64,000 nucleotides of DNA from CADEED01 sp035995425 (GCA_035995425.1 DASYKM010000089.1:1-64000), one strand, 5' to 3'; shown: positions 49,462 through 59,209, counted from the first letter of the stretch. Made by a program: numbers and translations. Notes: generated by a model not told the origin, from the letters alone.

Positions 49462-50752
49462 GCCGCGCCTGACGCCGAAGGAGACCCAGGCCATCGTCGA
49501 GCGCAGCCTGCGCCGGCGCTACTGGGCCGAGCGCCGCTTTCGCGGCTATGGTTTCGCTGCCGTGACGGCCGGCATGGCGTTCCTGGTCTACCTGTTCTTC
49601 GTGATTTTCTCGAACGGCATCGGTGCGTTTCAGCAGACGCAACTGCGGCTGTCTATCTACTACGATCCGCAGTTGATAGATCCTTCCGGCAATCGTAATC
49701 CCGACGAGCTGCAGGCCGCCGACTACCCGGCGGTGATTCGCGCCGCCCTCAAGGCGAAATTTCCGGAAGTCGAAGGCCGCGTTGCGACACGCCAGCTCGT
49801 GCGGCTGGCGAGCGGCAGTGCGGCATTCGATCTGCAGAAGCGCGTCATGGCGGATCCAGCCCTGATCGGCACCACCGAGGAACGCTGGATCCTGGCGAGC
49901 GATGCGGTCGACCTGCTGCAGAAGGGGCATATCGATCGCAAGTTGTCCGAAGCGGAACGGCCGCTGTCCGACCGGCAGCTCGCCTGGACCGACAAACTGC
50001 GGGCGGAGGGCGCGCTTGCGCTCAAGTTCAACAGGATCTTCGTGACCGGTGGCGACTCGCGCGAGCCGGAGAACGCCGGCATCTGGGGCGCGGTCGTCGG
50101 CTCGTTCTTCATGCTGGTGCTCACGCTGCTGTTGTCGTTCCCGATCGGCGTCGCAACGGCTATCTACCTCGAGGAGTTCGCGCGGCGCAATCGCTGGACC
50201 GATCTCATCGAAGTGAACATCAACAACCTGGCCGCGGTGCCGTCGATCGTGTTCGGCCTGCTGGGACTCGCGGTGTTCATCGGGTTCTTCGGCCTGCCGC
50301 GGTCGGCGCCGCTGGTGGGCGCGATGGTGCTCACGCTGCTGACCTTGCCCACCATCATCATCGCCTCGCGAGCGGCGCTCAAGGCCGTGCCGCCGTCGAT
50401 CCGTGAGGCGGCCCTGGGGATGGGCGCGTCGAAGATACAGATGGTCGCGCACCATGTTCTGCCGCTCGCCATGCCCGGAATGCTGACCGGCACGATCATC
50501 GGCATGGCGCGCGCGCTCGGCGAGAGTGCACCGCTCCTCATGATCGGCATGGTCGCGTTCATCGTCGATATTCCCAAGGGTGTGACGGACGCCGCGACCG
50601 CCTTGCCGGTGCAGGTCTTCCTCTGGTCCGACAGCCCTGAGCGCGGCTTCGTGGAGAAGACCTCGGGTGCAATCATCGTGCTCCTGGCCTTCCTCGTGGT
50701 CATGAACACAACCGCGGTAATCCTTCGTAAACGATTCGAACGACGTTGGTGA
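49445..50752 (+). CDS. pstA: Phosphate ABC transporter permease PstA (DUF3333 form)
   Basis: 435 residues. The N-terminal about 200 residues are a DUF3333-like region with one membrane helix (AGMAFLVYLFFVIFSNGIGA) and a periplasmic part. The permease core starts at GSFFMLVLTLLLSFPIGVAT and includes NINNLAAVPSIVFGLLGLA and the coupling loop IREAALGMGASKIQMVAHHV. Partner of extended PstC. pstB starts four bases after. Confidence 0.92.
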   Translation: MSNTNKPRLTPKETQAIVERSLRRRYWAERRFRGYGFAAVTAGMAFLVYLFFVIFSNGIGAFQQTQLRLSIYYDPQLIDPSGNRNPDELQAADYPAVIRAALKAKFPEVEGRVATRQLVRLASGSAAFDLQKRVMADPALIGTTEERWILASDAVDLLQKGHIDRKLSEAERPLSDRQLAWTDKLRAEGALALKFNRIFVTGGDSREPENAGIWGAVVGSFFMLVLTLLLSFPIGVATAIYLEEFARRNRWTDLIEVNINNLAAVPSIVFGLLGLAVFIGFFGLPRSAPLVGAMVLTLLTLPTIIIASRAALKAVPPSIREAALGMGASKIQMVAHHVLPLAMPGMLTGTIIGMARALGESAPLLMIGMVAFIVDIPKGVTDAATALPVQVFLWSDSPERGFVEKTSGAIIVLLAFLVVMNTTAVILRKRFERRW

Positions 50753-50756
50753 AAAT

Positions 50757-51635
50757 ATGGAAGCCGTACAAGTGGAACGTGCCGGTATCAACCTGAAGCC
50801 GAGCAGCAGAACTTCGGAACCTGCGACGACGCCGGAGCCAGCCGAGCCGGGCAAGACTGTCGGTGTCATTACTGTCGACGACCCCATTTTCAGCTGCCGC
50901 GACGTCGACGTGTTCTACGGCGAGAAGCAGGCCATCAAGAAGCTGAGCATCGACATCGGCAAGAACCAGGTGCTGGCGATGATCGGCCCTTCGGGCTGCG
51001 GCAAGTCCACGTTCCTGCGCTGCCTCAACCGCATGAACGACACGATCGTCGGCGCACGCGTCGAGGGTTCGATCCTGCTCGATGGCAAGGACATCCATGA
51101 CAAGAAGCAGGACGTGGTGCAGCTGCGTGCGCGAGTCGGCATGGTGTTCCAGAAACCGAATCCGTTTCCCAAATCCATCTACGAAAACGTTGCCTACGGT
51201 CCGCGCATTCACGGCCTGGCCGGTGATCGCGTCGAGCTCGACGAAATCGTCCACAGCTCGCTGCAGCGGGCCGGCCTGTGGGAGGAAGTCAAAGACCGTC
51301 TCGCGCAACCCGGCACATCGCTGAGCGGTGGCCAGCAGCAGCGTCTGTGCATCGCCCGCACGATTGCGGTCAATCCGGAAGTGATCCTCATGGACGAGCC
51401 GTGCTCGGCGCTCGATCCGATCGCCACCGCGCGCATCGAAGACCTGATGGAGGAGCTGCGCAACAGTTATGCGATCGTCATCGTGACGCACTCCATGCAG
51501 CAGGCGGCGCGAGTCTCGCAGCGCACCGCCTATTTCCACCTCGGCGACCTCATCGAAGTGGGCGAAACCGATCGCATTTTCACCAATCCGCGCCACCGGC
51601 TCACCGAAGACTACATCACCGGACGTTTCGGCTAA
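50757..51635 (+). CDS. pstB: Phosphate ABC transporter ATP-binding protein PstB
   Basis: 292 residues, with a 40-residue N-terminal extension beyond classical PstB. Walker A IGPSGCGKSTFLRC, Q-loop MVFQKPNPFPKSIYENVAYG, signature LSGGQQQRLCIARTIA, Walker B EVILMDEPCSALDPIA and the H-loop IVTHSMQQAARVSQ. Drives phosphate import and contacts PhoU. Ten bases before the second phoU. Confidence 0.95.
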   Translation: MEAVQVERAGINLKPSSRTSEPATTPEPAEPGKTVGVITVDDPIFSCRDVDVFYGEKQAIKKLSIDIGKNQVLAMIGPSGCGKSTFLRCLNRMNDTIVGARVEGSILLDGKDIHDKKQDVVQLRARVGMVFQKPNPFPKSIYENVAYGPRIHGLAGDRVELDEIVHSSLQRAGLWEEVKDRLAQPGTSLSGGQQQRLCIARTIAVNPEVILMDEPCSALDPIATARIEDLMEELRNSYAIVIVTHSMQQAARVSQRTAYFHLGDLIEVGETDRIFTNPRHRLTEDYITGRFG

Positions 51636-51645
51636 CTACCTCGCC

Positions 51646-52365
51646 ATGTCACTGAGTCTCGAAGGCCACACCGCGCGCGCGTTCGACGGCGACCTGTCCT
51701 CGCTGCACGTGCAGGCGGTGGCGATGGGCGCGCTGGTCATCGACCAGGTGCAGCTCGCGGTCAACGCCTATTCGGGCTGGGACCGCTCGATGGCGACGTT
51801 GGTGCTCGAGCGCGAGCGCAAGATCAATCTCTACGATGCCGAGATCGAAGAGGCGGCACTGCAGGTGATCGCCAAGCGCCAGCCGATGGCGCAGGACCTG
51901 CGTGCCGTGTTCGCCATCGACAAGGTCGTGACCGAGCTCGAACGCGCCGCCGACGAAGCCAAGAAACTCGCGCTGGCGGTGCTGGCGGATTCGGAGTCGA
52001 ACGGCTTTCGACCGGGCGCGGCCACCGCGCGCGAAGCCCGGCAGTTGGGCCGTCTCGCGGTGCTCATGATCCGCGCCGCGCTCGAAGCCTTCGACCGGCT
52101 CGATCCGGTGGCCGCCGCCGCCGTGATTCACCAGGACCAGGAAATGGATGCCGAGTACGCCGCCGCGCTGCGCCGGATCCTCACGCGCGCCATGGAAGAC
52201 GCGCGGCAGGTGCAGGCGGCGATCGAGGCAGCCTTCATCATGCGTTCGCTCGAGCGCATCGGCGACCACGCGCGCAACATCGCGCGTCACGTGGGATTCG
52301 TCGGCGGGGAAATTGATCCGACCGCGACCGGCGTCCTGCCGGCTTCGTTTTCCGTCAAGAACTAG
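51646..52365 (+). CDS. phoU: Phosphate signalling protein PhoU, copy 2
   Basis: 239 residues, second PhoU in the window, in the classical pstB-phoU position. Helical repeats contain FAIDKVVTELERAADEAKKL and MRSLERIGDHARNIARHVGF. It is clearly diverged from the 39991-40719 protein. The two may act on different partners, one at PstB and one at PhoR; that division is inference. Confidence 0.9.
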   Translation: MSLSLEGHTARAFDGDLSSLHVQAVAMGALVIDQVQLAVNAYSGWDRSMATLVLERERKINLYDAEIEEAALQVIAKRQPMAQDLRAVFAIDKVVTELERAADEAKKLALAVLADSESNGFRPGAATAREARQLGRLAVLMIRAALEAFDRLDPVAAAAVIHQDQEMDAEYAAALRRILTRAMEDARQVQAAIEAAFIMRSLERIGDHARNIARHVGFVGGEIDPTATGVLPASFSVKN

Positions 52366-52479
52366 CTGGATATTTCCCGTCTCGCGCCCCCAATCTCCCG
52401 CTCAAGTGGGCGATCGACGATGTTCGGCGAGCTTGCGTGGTCCCGGGGGTTGGCGAGAAGCTGGGCGGGGGAGGTTCAC

Positions 52480-53010
52480 TTGGCTACATGGCGAAGTCTC
52501 GGGTTTGTCTGGCTGACGATCTGCGTTCCGCCAGCGTATTCCCAGGCCGACGAGTCTGCGGGTGACGTGGCGCGGGAGCTCGTCCGCGTCATGAAAGTCG
52601 ACGCGCAGGCGGAGCAGTTGGTCGAGCGACAGGTATTGTCGAGATGTCGGCCGGATGACTGCGACAACGAACGACGCGCCTGCATGCTCAAGTTCGATCA
52701 CGCAGACTTTACGTACACACTCGCAGCGATTGCCCGGCGGGAGCTCACGCCCGCGGAAATGAAGATGGGTATCGATTATTTCCGCTCGGAGGTTGGCATG
52801 AAGCACCGGCAGATCATGCGCGCGGAAAAAGGGCTGTCCACCGCATCCTTGTCCGGTCAGACGCTCGAAGATCGCGCCCGAATGTTGGCTTTCCTCGATA
52901 CTTCCGTGGGCTATCGGCTCGTCACGCGCGCTGTGCTGACGAATACCAGTGAGGTCAACGAGTGGAACGCGTGGCGAGCACGGTTGGCGTTCGCGGATTG
53001 CAAGCGCTGA
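52480..53010 (+). CDS. Small exported protein of unknown function
   Basis: 176 residues from a TTG at 52480, chosen because GGGGGAGG lies five bases upstream and the product then begins with a signal peptide (WRSLGFVWLTICVPPAYSQA). The ATG at 52420 would add 20 residues with no ribosome-binding site. The mature part is helical with two cysteine groups (SRCRPDDCDNERRACM) and resembles DUF2059-type periplasmic proteins in pattern only (LTPAEMKMGIDYFRSEVGMK). Convergent with the cupin gene. Confidence 0.6.
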   Translation: MATWRSLGFVWLTICVPPAYSQADESAGDVARELVRVMKVDAQAEQLVERQVLSRCRPDDCDNERRACMLKFDHADFTYTLAAIARRELTPAEMKMGIDYFRSEVGMKHRQIMRAEKGLSTASLSGQTLEDRARMLAFLDTSVGYRLVTRAVLTNTSEVNEWNAWRARLAFADCKR

Positions 53011-53055
53011 AATCGTTGCAACGGTCAGCCGTTCGGCATTCGAGTGGCGGGTGCG

Positions 53056-53529
53056 TCAGACGAGCGACGCGAGCTCCGGCCACTTCGCGAGCAGACGCGA
53101 GGCAGTGGCGGCATCGTCGGCCAGAATGGTGAAGTCCGCAAAATCGAACCCTGGCCCCACGGTGCAGCCAACCAACGCATAGTCGCCGAGCGTGCGCGCG
53201 GCCTGCCAGTGTGCGGCAGCGACCGTGCATACCGGCGCGTGCGGTTCGAGCCGGTGAGACGACAGCGCGCCGCATGCGGGATCGACCGCGAGCACCTCGA
53301 GCGGCCCGCCTTCATATAGATGCCAGACCTCGTCGGAAGCGACGCGGTGCCAGCGGCTGTTGGTGCCGGCCGGCAGGAGGAAGTAGATAGTCGTGAGCGC
53401 CGCGCGCGGTCCACGACCGTCGGCCGGCGCGACCAGGTCCGCGGAGCGGAAGATCTCGCGGTAATAGCCGCCCTCGGGATGGGCTTCGAGCTGGAGCCTG
53501 GTGATGAGCTCGGCGGCGCGTGGATGCAT
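53056..53529 (-). CDS. DUF985 (cupin_5) family protein
   Basis: 157 residues. EAHPEGGYYREIFRS at the start, TIYFLLPAGTNSRWHRVASD with a cupin histidine, EVWHLYEGGPLEV and VGCTVGPGFDFADFTI near the end are the family hallmarks of DUF985. Single cupin barrel, probably binding a small ligand or metal; enzymatic role unsettled, members are related to sugar-epimerase-like cupins. Ten bases after dapD, so it may be the last gene of that operon. Confidence 0.85.
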   Translation of the reverse strand: MHPRAAELITRLQLEAHPEGGYYREIFRSADLVAPADGRGPRAALTTIYFLLPAGTNSRWHRVASDEVWHLYEGGPLEVLAVDPACGALSSHRLEPHAPVCTVAAAHWQAARTLGDYALVGCTVGPGFDFADFTILADDAATASRLLAKWPELASLV

Positions 53530-53538
53530 GGCGGATGC

Positions 53539-54381
53539 TCAGTCGGATCGCAGCAATTCGTTGATCGAGGTCTTGGCGCGCGTCTGCGCGTCGACGCGTT
53601 TCACGATGACGGCGCAATACAGCGAGTACTTGCCGTCGGCGGAAGGCAGGCTGCCCGACACGACGACTGAACCTGCGGGCACGCGGCCTTGCAGGATCTG
53701 GCCGCTGGCGCGGTCATAGATCTTGGTGCTCTGGCCGATGAATACGCCCATGGATATCACCGAGCCCTCTTCGACGATGACGCCTTCGACCACTTCGGAG
53801 CGCGCGCCGATGAAGCAGTTGTCTTCGATGATGGTCGGTGCGGCCTGCAGCGGCTCGAGCACGCCGCCGATGCCAACGCCGCCCGACAGGTGCACGTTCT
53901 TGCCGATCTGCGCGCACGAACCGACCGTCGCCCAGGTGTCGACCATGGTTCCGCTGTCGACGTAGGCGCCGATGTTCACGTAGCTCGGCATGAGCACGAC
54001 GTTGGGCGCGATGTAAGAACCGCGGCGCGCGACCGCCGGCGGCACCACGCGCGTGCCGCCATTGCGCAGCGCCTCGCCGTCGTCGGCCTGGGAGCGCGCG
54101 GCGTACTTGAGCGGAACCTTGTCGAAGAAGCGGGTGTAGCCGGCGTCGATCACGGAGTTGTCGTGCGTGCGGAAATACAGCAGCACCGCTTTCTTGAGCC
54201 ACTGGTTGACGGTCCATTGTCCATCGCGCTTCTCGGCGACGCGCGCGCGCCCCGTGTCCAGCAGCTCGATGCATTCCTCGATCGCGTGGCGCAATGGCGG
54301 CGGGGAATTCTTCGCGTTGAGGTCCGCGCGGCGCTCGAACGCCTCGTCGATGGTCGCGGCGAGGCTGATCAGGTCGGTCAC
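53539..54381 (-). CDS. dapD: Tetrahydrodipicolinate N-succinyltransferase
   Basis: 280 residues, GTG start overlapping the dapC stop (TAGTG). Trimeric left-handed beta-helix transferase of the lysine/DAP pathway. The hexapeptide repeats run from IAPNVVLMPSYVNIGAYVDS through GSCAQIGKNVHLSGGVGIGG to EEGSVISMGVFIGQSTKIYD. SGTMVDTWATVGS and GIGGVLEPLQAAP belong to the active-site face. The product feeds DapC (next gene) and DapE (44129). Confidence 0.95.
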   Translation of the reverse strand: MTDLISLAATIDEAFERRADLNAKNSPPPLRHAIEECIELLDTGRARVAEKRDGQWTVNQWLKKAVLLYFRTHDNSVIDAGYTRFFDKVPLKYAARSQADDGEALRNGGTRVVPPAVARRGSYIAPNVVLMPSYVNIGAYVDSGTMVDTWATVGSCAQIGKNVHLSGGVGIGGVLEPLQAAPTIIEDNCFIGARSEVVEGVIVEEGSVISMGVFIGQSTKIYDRASGQILQGRVPAGSVVVSGSLPSADGKYSLYCAVIVKRVDAQTRAKTSINELLRSD

Positions 54382-55580
54382 TAGTTCTTCTCCAGGAAAG
54401 TTCGGATGCGCTGCGCGGCGCTCACACATTCATCGACCGAAGCCACCAGCGAGATGCGCACCCGGTTGCGGCCGGGGTTGACTCCGTCGCGTGCCGTACG
54501 CGACAGGTAGCTGCCGGGCAGGATGGTGAGATTCTGCGTCGCAAACAAGTCGCGCGTGAAGGCTTCATCGTCGCGCCGCACGTCGGGCCACAGATAGAAC
54601 GCGCCATCCGGCTCGACGACGTCGAGCACGGGCTGCAGGATGGGCAGCACGCGCGCATATTTTTCGCGGTACAGCGCGCGGTTGACCGCGGCGTGCGCGT
54701 CATCGTTCCACGCGGCGATGCTGGCGAGCTGCGTCGGCACGGGCATCGCGCAACCGTGATAGGTGCGATACAGCAGGTAGGGTTTGATCAGCGCCGGGTC
54801 GCCCGCGACAAAGCCCGAGCGCAGGCCGGGAACGCTGGAGCGTTTGGACAGCGAGTGAAATACCACGCAACGCTCGAACGCATCATGGCCATTGGCGATC
54901 GCCGCCTGCAGCAGGGAAGGCGGCGGAGAACTCTCGTCGCGGTACAGCTCCGCGTAGCACTCGTCGGAGGCGACGATGAAGTCGTGCTTTTCCGCGAGCC
55001 TGATTGCCTGGCGCAGGAAGTCGAGCGACAGCACGGCGCCGGTTGGATTGCCCGGACTGCACAGGAAGAGTATCTCGCAGCGTTTCCAGATCTCGGCCGG
55101 GACCGCATCGAGATCCGGCTGAAAGCGATTGCCATCGGTGGTGTTCAGGAAAGCGGGTTCGGCACCGGCTAACAAGGCCGCGCCCTCATAGATCTGATAG
55201 AACGGATTGGGCATGGCGACTACCGGCTTGTGCGCCTTCTGCCCGGTGCTCACTGCCGCCTGCACGAATGAGAACAATGCTTCGCGCGTGCCGTTGACCG
55301 GCAACACCATGTGATCCGGCGAGACGCGCACCTTGAAACGCCGTTCGAGCCACGCCGCGAACGATGCGCGCGTCTCCGGCAGTCCCGCGGTTAGCGGATA
55401 ACTGTCGAGTTTCGACAGCTCGCGCCGCAGCGCTTCGACCACGAATGGCGGTGGCGCGTGCCGGGGCTCGCCGATCGACATGGCGATGTGCGCCAGCGCC
55501 GCCGGCGGCGTGATGCCGCTCTTGAGCTTCGCCAGTCGCTCGAAAGGATAAGCGGCGAGTAGTTCGAGGCGGCCGTTCAC
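54381..55580 (-). CDS. dapC: Succinyldiaminopimelate transaminase DapC
   Basis: 399 residues from a GTG overlapping the glnD stop; the longer frame is antisense noise. Class I PLP aminotransferase: GEPRHAPPPFVVEAL, PVNGTREALFSFVQ, NPFYQIYEGAALLA, LCSPGNPTGAVLSL, DECYAELYRDE, and the PLP lysine in FHSLSKRSSVPGLRSGF. It makes N-succinyl-LL-diaminopimelate between DapD and DapE. Head-to-tail overlaps with glnD and dapD indicate one operon. Confidence 0.92.
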   Translation of the reverse strand: MNGRLELLAAYPFERLAKLKSGITPPAALAHIAMSIGEPRHAPPPFVVEALRRELSKLDSYPLTAGLPETRASFAAWLERRFKVRVSPDHMVLPVNGTREALFSFVQAAVSTGQKAHKPVVAMPNPFYQIYEGAALLAGAEPAFLNTTDGNRFQPDLDAVPAEIWKRCEILFLCSPGNPTGAVLSLDFLRQAIRLAEKHDFIVASDECYAELYRDESSPPPSLLQAAIANGHDAFERCVVFHSLSKRSSVPGLRSGFVAGDPALIKPYLLYRTYHGCAMPVPTQLASIAAWNDDAHAAVNRALYREKYARVLPILQPVLDVVEPDGAFYLWPDVRRDDEAFTRDLFATQNLTILPGSYLSRTARDGVNPGRNRVRISLVASVDECVSAAQRIRTFLEKN

Positions 55581-58276
55581 GCGGCGGCGCGACGATCGAG
55601 TGCGCCGGACAGGCGTTGTTGCAGCCGCGTGGCGGCGGCGTCGTCCAGCGGCTGCCCGGAGAGTGAAGCGAGATAAAACACGTCTTCGGCGCGTTCGCCG
55701 ACGGTCATGATTTTCGCGGCCAGCAGGTCGATGCGTTCTTCCATCAGCACCTTGCCGACGTCGCACAGCAGGCCGGGCCGGTCGCCCGAGGTGAGCTCGA
55801 GAACCGAGCGGCGATTGCGCTCATCCACCGTGACCGCGATCTGCGTGGCGGTGCGGAACATGCGCGACTGTCTTGGTACGCGCCGCGTCACCGTGACCGG
55901 CGCTTCATCGGGATGCTGCAGCGCGCGCCACAATGCGCGCTCGATCTCCCCGATGCGTTCGCTGTCGCCGATGGGGGCGCCGTCTTCTTCGAGCACGTGA
56001 TAGAGGTCGAGACTGAAACCGTCGCCGGTGGGCGTGATCCTGGCGTCGACGATGTTCAACCCAAGCTGGTCGAGCACGGCGGTGGTGATGGCGAAGCTGT
56101 TGTAGCGATGCGGCGCGAACGCGAGGATGGCGGTGGTGCCGCGCTCGCTGCTCGACTGCACCGCGACCAGCGGCTCTTCGCTGCCGGGTTCGCGATCCGC
56201 CAACAGCTGAGTGTGCCAGGCCACTTCCTCGGGCGTGTGTCGCAGGAAATACGCCGCCGTGAGGCGTTCCCAGGCGCGCGTGATTTCCGGCGCGGTGATG
56301 CGCCCGGAAGCGGCCAGCAACTTGCGCGCCCCTTCCTGGGTTTCGCGCATGAGCTCGTCCGGGTCGATCGGACTCTCCAGGCCGCGGCGCAGGGCGCGTT
56401 TCACGCGTTCGTAGAACTCCTGGAACAGCGAGGCCTTCCAGGAATTCCACAATTTGGGATTGGTGCCGCGTACGTCGGCGCTGGTCAGCACATATAAGTA
56501 GTCGAGATGCGATTCGTCGCCGACCTTGCGCGCGAAAGAATTGACGACCTCGGGATCGGAGATGTCCTGCTTCTGCGCCGTCACCGACAGCTCGAGATGG
56601 TTCTGCACCAGCCAGGCCACCAGGCGCGCGTCGTAACGCGACAATCCCTGTTCGAGGCAGAACGCCTCGGCATCCACCGCGCCCAGCTGTGAATGATCGC
56701 CGCCGCGGCCCTTGGCGATGTCATGGAACAGCGCCGCCAGGTAGGCGATTTCGAGCTTGGGCAGCTGCTGCATGATGGCCGAGAGCTGCGGCAGTTCATG
56801 ATCGTACTTGGGCAGCGACAACCGGCGCAGGTTGCTCAACACGAACAGCGTGTGAGCGTCCACGGTGTACGCATGGAACAGGTCGTACTGCATGCGACCG
56901 ACGATGCGGCCGAATGCCGGGATGTACCGGCCGAGCACGCCGTAGGTATTCATGCGACGCAGCTCGTGCGTCACTCCGGCCGGAGCCCGCAGGATTTCCA
57001 GGAACAAGCGGTGGTTGCGGGGATTCTGACGGAACTCCTCGTCGATCAGCCACAGGTTCCTGTTCACCGAGCGGATGGTCGAGGCGCGCACGCCCTTGAC
57101 GTCCGGATTCTGCTGCAGGATCACGAACAGCTCTAACAAGGTTGACGGCGTGCGGGCGAACAGATCCTCGTTGACCGCCTCGAGGTAGTCGTTGCGCACC
57201 TGGAAGCGTGGCGAGAGCGGCCGCGGCGGGGCGGTCTCGGTGAGGATGGCCTCGCGGAACAACTGCAGCAGCAGTTCGTTGAGCAGCATCACGTCCATGA
57301 CCGTGCGGTAATAGCGCTGCATGAACTGCTCGACGGCGAGCGTGTACGAGGCGTCTTCGTAACCGAAGCTCTGCGCGAGCCGGATCTGGTGATCGAAGAG
57401 CAGGCGGTCTTCGCGCCGGCCGGTGAGCACGTGCAGGCCGAAGCGCACTTTCCACAGGAACGACTGCGCCTGCTTGAGCTTGCGCAGCTCGGAGGCGGAC
57501 AGGAAGCCGTGGGTCAGCAGTTCGTCGAGCGAGCTCGCGCCGAAGTGGCGCTTGGCCACCCAGGCGATGGTCTGGATGTCGCGCAGGCCGCCGGGGCCGG
57601 TCTTCACGTTCGGCTCGAGGTTGTAGGCAGTGTCGTTCGCCTTCAGGTGGCGCTCCTGCTGCTCGGCGACCTTGGCCTCGAAGTACGTCTTGATCGACCA
57701 CACCCGGTCGGTCGATACGGCCTCGCGCATGGCGGCCAACAACTCGGCGTTGCCGGCGAGCAGGCGCGCTTCCACGAGCGTGGTCATCACTCCCACGTCG
57801 GCCACGCTCTCTTCGGCGCACTGGGCCACGGTGCGCACGCTGTGGCCGACCTCGAGATTGATGTCCCACAGGAACGTGACCACGCGCTCGACCACACCGC
57901 GTCCCGCCTCGTCCGGCGTGGCCGGCACCAGGATCAGGATGTCGATGTCGGAGTGCGGATGCAGCTCGCCGCGGCCGTAGCCGCCGACCGCGGCCAGGGT
58001 CCAGCTCGTGAACCCGGCGGGCAGCTGCGAACGCCAGACCTCGCGCAATATCGCATCGATGAGCTCGGCGCGCGCATGCACCAGCACTTCGACCGATTCG
58101 TCGGCGCGAAAGCGCTCGGTGAGCTCGGCGTGGGCTTCCTTGAGCTCCGTGCGGAAAGCGTCGGGCGCATAGCCGGCATCGCGGAGCCGCTCGGGCAGGT
58201 GGGCGAGACGCAACCAGGGCGCGGTGCGCAGGACCGTGGTTTCGGTGGCTTCGATGTCCTCGTCGAGTGATGCCAT
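55577..58276 (-). CDS. glnD: Bifunctional uridylyltransferase/uridylyl-removing enzyme GlnD
   Basis: 899 residues, normal length. Nucleotidyltransferase domain with AVGGYGRGELHPHSDIDILI (G-x-D-x-D), HD domain with AALFHDIAKGRGGDHSQLG for deuridylylation, and two C-terminal ACT domains (about 700-780 and 820-890: TAILAFAPHRYN and VLELTSGDRPGLLCDVGKVL) that sense glutamine. It modifies PII proteins. It starts immediately after the map stop and overlaps dapC by four bases. Confidence 0.96.
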   Translation of the reverse strand: MASLDEDIEATETTVLRTAPWLRLAHLPERLRDAGYAPDAFRTELKEAHAELTERFRADESVEVLVHARAELIDAILREVWRSQLPAGFTSWTLAAVGGYGRGELHPHSDIDILILVPATPDEAGRGVVERVVTFLWDINLEVGHSVRTVAQCAEESVADVGVMTTLVEARLLAGNAELLAAMREAVSTDRVWSIKTYFEAKVAEQQERHLKANDTAYNLEPNVKTGPGGLRDIQTIAWVAKRHFGASSLDELLTHGFLSASELRKLKQAQSFLWKVRFGLHVLTGRREDRLLFDHQIRLAQSFGYEDASYTLAVEQFMQRYYRTVMDVMLLNELLLQLFREAILTETAPPRPLSPRFQVRNDYLEAVNEDLFARTPSTLLELFVILQQNPDVKGVRASTIRSVNRNLWLIDEEFRQNPRNHRLFLEILRAPAGVTHELRRMNTYGVLGRYIPAFGRIVGRMQYDLFHAYTVDAHTLFVLSNLRRLSLPKYDHELPQLSAIMQQLPKLEIAYLAALFHDIAKGRGGDHSQLGAVDAEAFCLEQGLSRYDARLVAWLVQNHLELSVTAQKQDISDPEVVNSFARKVGDESHLDYLYVLTSADVRGTNPKLWNSWKASLFQEFYERVKRALRRGLESPIDPDELMRETQEGARKLLAASGRITAPEITRAWERLTAAYFLRHTPEEVAWHTQLLADREPGSEEPLVAVQSSSERGTTAILAFAPHRYNSFAITTAVLDQLGLNIVDARITPTGDGFSLDLYHVLEEDGAPIGDSERIGEIERALWRALQHPDEAPVTVTRRVPRQSRMFRTATQIAVTVDERNRRSVLELTSGDRPGLLCDVGKVLMEERIDLLAAKIMTVGERAEDVFYLASLSGQPLDDAAATRLQQRLSGALDRRAAA

Positions 58277-59077
58277 CTAGCTAGTCGCCGCCGGGCGCTT
58301 GCTGCCTGCGCCGAGCGTCAGCACTTCGACTCCGGTTTCCGTGACCAGCACGGTGTGCTCCCATTGCGCGGACAGCGAGTGATCCTTGGTGACCACCGTC
58401 CAGCCGTCGCCTAACAAGCGGACATGGCGCTTGCCGGCGTTCACCATCGGCTCGACCGTGAAACACATGCCGGCCTTGAGCTCGTCGCCCGTGCCGGGCT
58501 CGCCGTAGTGCAGGACCTGCGGGTCTTCGTGGTACACGCGACCGATGCCGTGGCCGCAGTACTCGCGCACCACGGAGAAATTGCGCTCCTCGACGAAGGT
58601 CTGGATGGCGTGGCCGATGTCCCCGAGGCGCGTTCCGGGCTTCACCTGTTCGATACCGCGCCACATGGCTTCCCAGCACGCTTCGGTGAGACGTTGCGCC
58701 GGCAGGGTGGGCTTGCCGACGAAATACATGCGGCTGGTGTCGCCGTGAAAGCCATCACGGATCACCGTGACGTCGATGTTCAGGATGTCGCCGGACTTCA
58801 AAACCTTGTCGTTCGGGATTCCATGGCAGACAACGTGGTTCACCGAGGAGCAGATGGTCTTCGGGAAACCGCGGTAGTTCACATTGGCGGGGATCGACTT
58901 CTGCACCTCGGTGATGTGCTGAAAACACAGGCGATCGAGCTCCTCGGTGGTGACACCGGGCTTCACGTGTTCTCCGATCATGTCGAGAACTTCGGCCGCC
59001 AGACGCCCGGCCACGCGCATTTTTTCCTGCTCGGCCGGGGACTTAATGGTGATATGGCGACTCACGAGGGAGTCCAT
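58277..59077 (-). CDS. map: Methionine aminopeptidase type I
   Basis: 266 residues from the ATG at 59077, standard length. Metal ligands: Asp in ILNIDVTVIRDGFHGDTSRM (two aspartates), His in CGHGIGRVYHEDP, Glu in CFTVEPMVNAG and Glu in WEHTVLVTETG. Removes N-terminal methionine cotranslationally. First gene of the minus-strand map-glnD-dapC-dapD series and divergent from rpsB, a common gammaproteobacterial order. Confidence 0.95.
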   Translation of the reverse strand: MDSLVSRHITIKSPAEQEKMRVAGRLAAEVLDMIGEHVKPGVTTEELDRLCFQHITEVQKSIPANVNYRGFPKTICSSVNHVVCHGIPNDKVLKSGDILNIDVTVIRDGFHGDTSRMYFVGKPTLPAQRLTEACWEAMWRGIEQVKPGTRLGDIGHAIQTFVEERNFSVVREYCGHGIGRVYHEDPQVLHYGEPGTGDELKAGMCFTVEPMVNAGKRHVRLLGDGWTVVTKDHSLSAQWEHTVLVTETGVEVLTLGAGSKRPAATS

Positions 59078-59098
59078 CGGGTGCACCTGCGTAAGGCG

Positions 59099-59127
59099 TT
59101 GTTTTGACGGGGAAGAGATGGTATAAA
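59099..59127 (+). promoter_or_regulatory. Candidate rpsB promoter
   Basis: TATAAA (59122-59127) as -10 with TTGTTT (59099-59104) 17 bases upstream, followed by a GC-rich stretch (GCGCGG) as in stringently controlled ribosomal promoters. It predicts a leader of about 155 bases before rpsB. Confidence 0.45.
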
Positions 59128-59209
59128 GCGCGGCCTTTTTTGGCAATGAAACTCACTTAAACCACACGCGCAACCTGCAGGGTTCGTCACTCCAGACGGC
59201 CCGGCATAA

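Noticed and set aside
59104..59127. TTGACG (59104-59109) as -35 of the rpsB promoter
   Set aside because: Only 12 bases separate it from TATAAA, too short for a sigma-70 promoter; TTGTTT with a 17-base spacer fits better.
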